From NCBI GenBank assembly GCA_036676355.1, contig JAKFDA010000093.1, forward strand, positions 16,274-80,273: a stretch of DNA of 64,000 bases, given 5' to 3'. The stretch is from ZC4RG42 sp036676355. GTDB taxonomy: Bacteria; Pseudomonadota; Gammaproteobacteria; Burkholderiales; SG8-39. Shown here piece by piece: positions 61,033 through 64,000 of this stretch; the first letter of the stretch is position 1, and each line of letters begins with the position of its first letter. The position numbers and the translations under genes were made by a program. The notes beneath the pieces are model-generated. The model saw only the letters and a program-made list of their open reading frames with translations, was not told the DNA's origin and searched no databases.

Positions 61033-61296
61033 TCAGGATTTGCCCTTGCTCCCATGCTGCTTTGTGCCTGCACCGCCTCGATGTTCCGATTCGGCTGCGG
61101 CAGTCTTCATGCGTGATTTGCCGCCACCCTGTTGCTGCGACGTGTGGCTTTGCGATTGTTGTTGTTCCTTCCCGGACTGTCGTCCGCTGCCCCCTTGAGT
61201 CTGTTGGCCACCGCCGCCTTGCTGGCTCCCTTGCGAGTGCTGGCCGGATCGCATGCTTTTGTCCGGCCCACCTTTGGACTTGCTTTCATTAGCCAT
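61033..61296 (-). CDS. Low-complexity Gly/Gln/Ser-rich stress-type protein
   Basis: 87 residues from ATG 61296 with AGAGGT upstream. Almost entirely Gly, Gln, Ser, Lys (QGSQQGGGGQQTQGG, SQQQGGGKSRM): disordered, resembling KGG-type stress proteins only in composition. A very good sigma-54-like site is 143 nt before the start. Confidence 0.6.
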   Translation of the reverse strand: MANESKSKGGPDKSMRSGQHSQGSQQGGGGQQTQGGSGRQSGKEQQQSQSHTSQQQGGGKSRMKTAAAESEHRGGAGTKQHGSKGKS

Positions 61297-61437
61297 GGTG
61301 TATCGACCTCTATCGTGAGCAGACGGCTGCGGCGCCGCGCATCGAGAAGAGGCAAAGCGCTTCCCGCTCGTGGCGGCGCATGACGGCTTTGCGCCGCTTT
61401 GCAGCCGGCATCCCGAACGCGGAATGCATTGCCAGAC

Positions 61438-61453
61438 AGCAACGCACGTGCCG
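61438..61453 (-). promoter_or_regulatory. Candidate sigma-54 promoter for the Gly/Gln-rich protein
   Basis: Minus strand CGGCACGTGCGTTGCT, strict match, only the first T missing from the consensus. Leader of ~130 nt. Confidence 0.65.
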
Positions 61454-61491
61454 CGTATGGACGAACGAATCCGGACGCCGTTGGCCGGTCA

Positions 61492-61653
61492 TTACCGCCT
61501 TGGAATTCCCAGAACCAGCGTGACCAAAGCCAATGCGAGAAAGCCATACGAAATGAGTCGGGCGATGCCGGCAATGCCGGGGGCGATTTCATTGAAACCG
61601 GCGAGCGCGGCCACGCCTGCAGCAAGAAAAAAAATCAGCGCATAAAACAGCAA
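61492..61653 (-). CDS. DUF1328 small membrane protein
   Basis: 53 residues from TTG 61653, with GAGGTGA upstream. Two hydrophobic helices: LLFYALIFFLAAGVAALAGF, the family start pattern, and LISYGFLALALVTLVLG. The middle NEIAPGIAGIARL is typical of DUF1328 (YtjA-like) proteins of the inner membrane. It is shorter than common gene-calling limits and has a non-ATG start, so it is easily missed. A strict sigma-54-like site is 118 nt upstream. Confidence 0.75.
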   Translation of the reverse strand: MLFYALIFFLAAGVAALAGFNEIAPGIAGIARLISYGFLALALVTLVLGIPRR

Positions 61654-61769
61654 GGCATCACCTCGGTGATCGCTCCACGCGAACGTGCGTTATGCGCCCT
61701 CTGCCGCTAAGCGCGTGTGGGAAGCAAATGTCGGCCGCGCTTCCAAATCGAGGCCACAGCGTTTTTTGC

Positions 61770-61785
61770 TGCAACGCATGTGCCC
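61770..61785 (-). promoter_or_regulatory. Candidate sigma-54 promoter for the DUF1328 gene
   Basis: Minus strand GGGCACATGCGTTGCA, strict match; back to back with the site at 61831. Confidence 0.65.
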
Positions 61786-61830
61786 GAAGTCGTGATTGCA
61801 CGACATAGTCATTATTCGGAAGGTGCCGCG

Positions 61831-61846
61831 GGGCATGCGTCTTGCA
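61831..61846 (+). promoter_or_regulatory. Candidate sigma-54 promoter for udgX
   Basis: GGGCATGCGTCTTGCA, strict match. It ends 39 nt before ATG 61884 and 27 nt before TTG 61872, favouring the ATG. Confidence 0.7.
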
Positions 61847-61883
61847 GCCGGTGTGATTCTTTTTTGACGTATTGGATTCGACA

Positions 61884-62624
61884 ATGCCTGGACGACGTAA
61901 CGACTTGCCGCGCACGCTTCACGACCAGCGTTCCGGGATAAACACCACCTGTCGAGAGGAAGAGCAAATCGGACGCGATTCAACGCCGGCGCCTCACAAC
62001 GATGAAACGCGCACGGCAGCGCCCGCCGGAGCGCGCGAATCGATCTCGACGTTGCGCGATGCCGCCGCCCGCTGTCGTGCATGTCCGCTATGGCGGCACG
62101 CAACTCAAACGGTGTTCGGCGAGGGCAACGAACACGCATCGTTGTTCGTCGTGGGCGAACAACCGGGCAACAGTGAAGATCTGAGCGGGCATCCGTTCGT
62201 CGGTCCGGCGGGGCAATTACTCGAACGCGCATTACAGACGAACGGCGTCGAGCGTGACGAGATTTACATCACCAATGCGATCAAGCATTTCAAATGGGAA
62301 CTGCGCGGCAAGCGAAGATTGCATAAGACGCCGGCTCAGAAAGAAATCGAGGCTTGCCTGCCATGGCTGCAGGCGGAAATAGAACTGGTAAACCCGAAAG
62401 TGGTGCTGTGCCTTGGCGCGACGGCGGCGCGTGCGACGCTCGGCGGCCCGGTGCGTATCGGCGAACATCGCGGTCAGAACATTCGCACACCGCACGGCTA
62501 CGACGTCATCGTCACCATACATCCGGCCTACGTGCTGCGCCTGAAAGCGAGCGCCGCCGAAGAGGCTTACGGGATGCTTACGGAGGATGTTGCATTGGCT
62601 GCGCGAATTGCGCTCGGCGCCTGA
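61884..62624 (+). CDS. udgX: UdgX-type uracil-DNA glycosylase
   Basis: 246 residues from ATG 61884 (TTG 61872 possible). N-terminal ~45 residues are not conserved. Four-cysteine-type start RCRACPLWRHATQTVFGEG, then GEQPGNSEDLSGHPFVGPAGQLL (UdgX has GEQPG at the place of the GEAPG of family 4), the specific loop KRRLHKTP (KRRIH in mycobacterial UdgX, whose His becomes covalently linked to uracil-DNA), and HPAYVLRL. It binds uracil in DNA tightly and may act in repair or as a damage sensor. Its 3' end overlaps the next minus-strand gene by 58 nt. Confidence 0.88.
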   Translation: MPGRRNDLPRTLHDQRSGINTTCREEEQIGRDSTPAPHNDETRTAAPAGARESISTLRDAAARCRACPLWRHATQTVFGEGNEHASLFVVGEQPGNSEDLSGHPFVGPAGQLLERALQTNGVERDEIYITNAIKHFKWELRGKRRLHKTPAQKEIEACLPWLQAEIELVNPKVVLCLGATAARATLGGPVRIGEHRGQNIRTPHGYDVIVTIHPAYVLRLKASAAEEAYGMLTEDVALAARIALGA

Positions 62625-62860
62625 CGGTGATTCAGTCGCGCGTTGAGCGGCGGCATCGACGGCATCGCACCCATGGCGCCACCACATCCGGATCGCGGTT
62701 TTGCAACTCGCCCGGCTAGGAAGATAAATACATATATGGGATTCGGATCGGGCGGTTCAGGCGGCGGCTCGACCGGCACCTTATGCGGTTCGCCATCGCG
62801 ATCCGGCAGGGGCTCGGGCGTCTGGGCAAGCATGCGCCCGTAAGCGATCTCGTCTCTCAT
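62567..62860 (-). CDS. Small proline-rich protein of unknown function
   Basis: 97 residues from ATG 62860, AGGGAAC upstream. MRDEIAYGRMLAQ, a proline-rich stretch (VEPPPEPPDPNP), a short hydrophobic patch (IYVFIFLAG) and a variable tail. No family recognised. Evidence that it is real: a strict sigma-54-like site ends 36 nt before the start, the same distance as for its neighbours. The last 58 nt overlap udgX. Confidence 0.5.
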   Translation of the reverse strand: MRDEIAYGRMLAQTPEPLPDRDGEPHKVPVEPPPEPPDPNPIYVFIFLAGRVAKPRSGCGGAMGAMPSMPPLNARLNHRQAPSAIRAANATSSVSIP

Positions 62861-62894
62861 GGCCGTTCCCTGATCGTCGTTGCATGTCGGAGAC

Positions 62895-62910
62895 TGCAAC
62901 GTCCGTGCCG
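62895..62910 (-). promoter_or_regulatory. Candidate sigma-54 promoter for the small proline-rich protein
   Basis: Minus strand CGGCACGGACGTTGCA, strict match, 36 nt before ATG 62860. Confidence 0.65.
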
Positions 62911-62916
62911 GTGGAA

Positions 62917-63513
62917 TCAGGCGCGCTTCGACGCGAAAACGACTTTTTGCGAATGACGAATGTGCGCTTTCAGGTTGCGGCGCATATGATCGAGCGCCTG
63001 CTCGGCGTATTGCGGCTCGACGGATGCGACGCAATCCGCCGGTACGGTAATCCGATAGCGGCGCAAATACGCATCGTTGGCCGTGAACAGCACGCACGAA
63101 TCCGCGAGCAATCCAGTCAGCACCAGCCGGCGCACGCCCAGATGCTCGAGCAGCAGCGCGAGCGGCGTGAGGTAGAAACCGGAATGCATCGGCTTGAGCA
63201 CAAAATAATCGCGCGCCTTCGGGGCGAGAATCGTGGCCAGCTTGCGGCCATGACCGCCGGCGCTTCGACAATGCCTCACCGCCTGATCAAAGCGCGACTG
63301 CCAGCGTCCGAAGTTATCGTTGACGTAGATGGCCGGCACCCCGGCGCCATCCGCACGCGCCTTCAATGCGGCCGTGGCGCGCGCCGCGGCGATCGCGTAC
63401 GGGGCCAGGCGCTCACCCTCTTCGAAGTCCAGATCGTTGATGAAATCGATCAGCAACAGCGCCGTGTCCGACGTGCCGGCATGCCCCTTGAGACGTGAAC
63501 TGGTCGAAGCCAC
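62917..63513 (-). CDS. Isochorismatase-like cysteine hydrolase
   Basis: 198 residues from GTG 63513 (AAAGGG upstream; no ATG is near). Catalytic triad of the family: Asp in LLLIDFINDLDF, Lys in FVLKPMHSGFY, Cys in LLADSCVLFTANDA. It hydrolyses an amide or vinyl-ether bond (nicotinamidase, N-carbamoylsarcosine amidase or similar); the substrate is unknown. A strict sigma-54-like site ends 36 nt upstream. Confidence 0.87.
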   Translation of the reverse strand: MASTSSRLKGHAGTSDTALLLIDFINDLDFEEGERLAPYAIAAARATAALKARADGAGVPAIYVNDNFGRWQSRFDQAVRHCRSAGGHGRKLATILAPKARDYFVLKPMHSGFYLTPLALLLEHLGVRRLVLTGLLADSCVLFTANDAYLRRYRITVPADCVASVEPQYAEQALDHMRRNLKAHIRHSQKVVFASKRA

Positions 63514-63547
63514 GAGCGACCCTTTTTCATATGCTTCGTGGCCGTTA

Positions 63548-63563
63548 CGCAATCGACATGCCG
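63548..63563 (-). promoter_or_regulatory. Candidate sigma-54 promoter for the isochorismatase-like gene
   Basis: Minus strand CGGCATGTCGATTGCG, strict match, 36 nt before GTG 63513. Confidence 0.7.
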
Positions 63564-63575
63564 CACGCCGTCGGG

Positions 63576-63591
63576 CGGCACAGCGATTGCC
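63576..63591 (+). promoter_or_regulatory. Candidate sigma-54 promoter for the DUF6279 gene
   Basis: CGGCACAGCGATTGCC, strict match, 35 nt before ATG 63625. Back to back with the site at 63548. Confidence 0.7.
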
Positions 63592-63624
63592 GCGTTTCGC
63601 GTGACTCCCCGGCTGAAGAGACCC

Positions 63625-64000
63625 ATGACAGTTCGAATTGCATTCCGTCTTGGTGGCGCTGTGCTCGGCATCGCGCTTCTGCTCGCCGGCTGCTCGGTGC
63701 CGCAACTGGCTTACAACAACGCCGACACGCTGCTGCGCTTCAAGCTCTACGCCTATCTCGACCCGACGGAGGAGCAGGACCTGATGATGTCGAGCGCGAT
63801 CCAGCGCCTGCACGTATGGCATCGCCACAATGAACTGCCGCGTTATGCCGACGCCTTCGCCCAAATGGCGCAACGTGTCGGAACCGGATTGCACGAAACC
63901 GACATCGCATGGTCACGCGACCTCATGTACGAGCGCTATCGCGCTCTCGCGGCGCGTGCGGTCGACGACGCCTTGCCGACCGTGCGCACGCTCGAGGCCG
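63625..64000 (+). CDS. DUF6279-type lipoprotein (3' end cut by window)
   Basis: The first 125 residues are seen from ATG 63625. Lipoprotein signal LGIALLLAGCS (Cys23) then VPQLAYNNADTLLRFKLYAYLDPTEEQ and LHVWHRHNELPRYADAFAQMA, which match DUF6279 lipoproteins of unknown function. The frame runs off the window end. Confidence 0.8.
   Translation, partial: MTVRIAFRLGGAVLGIALLLAGCSVPQLAYNNADTLLRFKLYAYLDPTEEQDLMMSSAIQRLHVWHRHNELPRYADAFAQMAQRVGTGLHETDIAWSRDLMYERYRALAARAVDDALPTVRTLEA

Noticed and set aside
62643..62843. 66-residue Gly/Ser-rich open frame on plus strand
   Set aside because: Antisense to the proline-rich gene with promoter support.
1..64000. CRISPR arrays, tRNA, rRNA, insertion sequences
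   Set aside because: No direct-repeat/spacer arrays, no RNA gene sequences and no transposase motifs seen.

Overview
The window is about 60-65% G+C by eye and gene-dense. It has Gram-negative features: heptosyltransferase-type GT9 enzymes, AsmA, lipoproteins, sigma-54 and a caa3-type oxidase. It looks like a chromosomal segment of a pseudomonadote, most likely a beta- or gammaproteobacterium; I cannot name the genus. I found no rRNA, tRNA, CRISPR array, prophage or insertion sequence. The first and last genes are cut by the window edges.

Layout. 1-522: end of an RsuA-family pseudouridine synthase, then a repeat-filled gap. 846-3663 (minus): an Anabaena-sensory-rhodopsin-transducer-like protein, a VKOR/SPW membrane protein and a membrane-anchored SDR. 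3824-11639: YqhA, CtaG and a caa3-type oxidase operon (two cytochromes c, CoxB-cytochrome c fusion, an embedded cation/Ca2+ exchanger, fused subunits I+III). 11717-17924: GH15 enzyme, hemerythrin, ABC exporter, copper-storage-like protein and peroxiredoxin. 18103-30761: small secreted and inner-membrane stress proteins, a large hybrid kinase, YihY, AsmA, a YqjD/YqjE-type operon, a second hemerythrin, a heme-binding-like protein, a sigma-54 activator and an SDR. 30983-42949: an eleven-gene polysaccharide/glycoconjugate cluster whose genes mostly overlap or abut. 42984-49178: a minus-strand operon (four-helix protein, DUF883, DUF4142, topoisomerase IB, membrane protein, kinase) and two PRC-barrel genes. 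49240-55531: MscS channel, two glycosyltransferases, PAP2, hybrid kinase, DUF2334 deacetylase. 55627-64000: a sigma-54 gene (rpoN) outside its usual neighbourhood, small stress and envelope proteins, a phospholipase D, UdgX, an isochorismatase-like hydrolase and a DUF6279 lipoprotein.

The main finding is regulatory. Reading the intergenic regions by eye I found 23 sites with the GG-N10-GC geometry of sigma-54 (-24/-12) promoters. Each is oriented toward a gene, and most end 30-46 nt before its start codon. Seventeen fit the strict form GG(C/T)A(C/T)(A/G)-N4-(T/C)TGC. Seven divergent intergenic regions carry such sites back to back. The best match lies in front of the window's own rpoN. The putative regulon joins envelope and stress proteins (hemerythrins, PRC-barrel, DUF883, DUF1328, UdgX, copper storage, glycine-zipper lipoproteins), the rhodopsin-transducer operon, oxidase assembly factor CtaG and the whole polysaccharide cluster. 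A locally encoded NtrC-type activator (28285-29676) and three PAS-containing histidine kinases are plausible controllers. The promoter calls also decided several start codons and supported one small gene that is otherwise easy to miss.

The dispersed intergenic repeats are a mosaic of an outer GAGAGCGGAGAG-type arm and an inner ATTCCCGA...TCGGGAAT palindrome. One copy supplies the C-terminus of a secreted protein.
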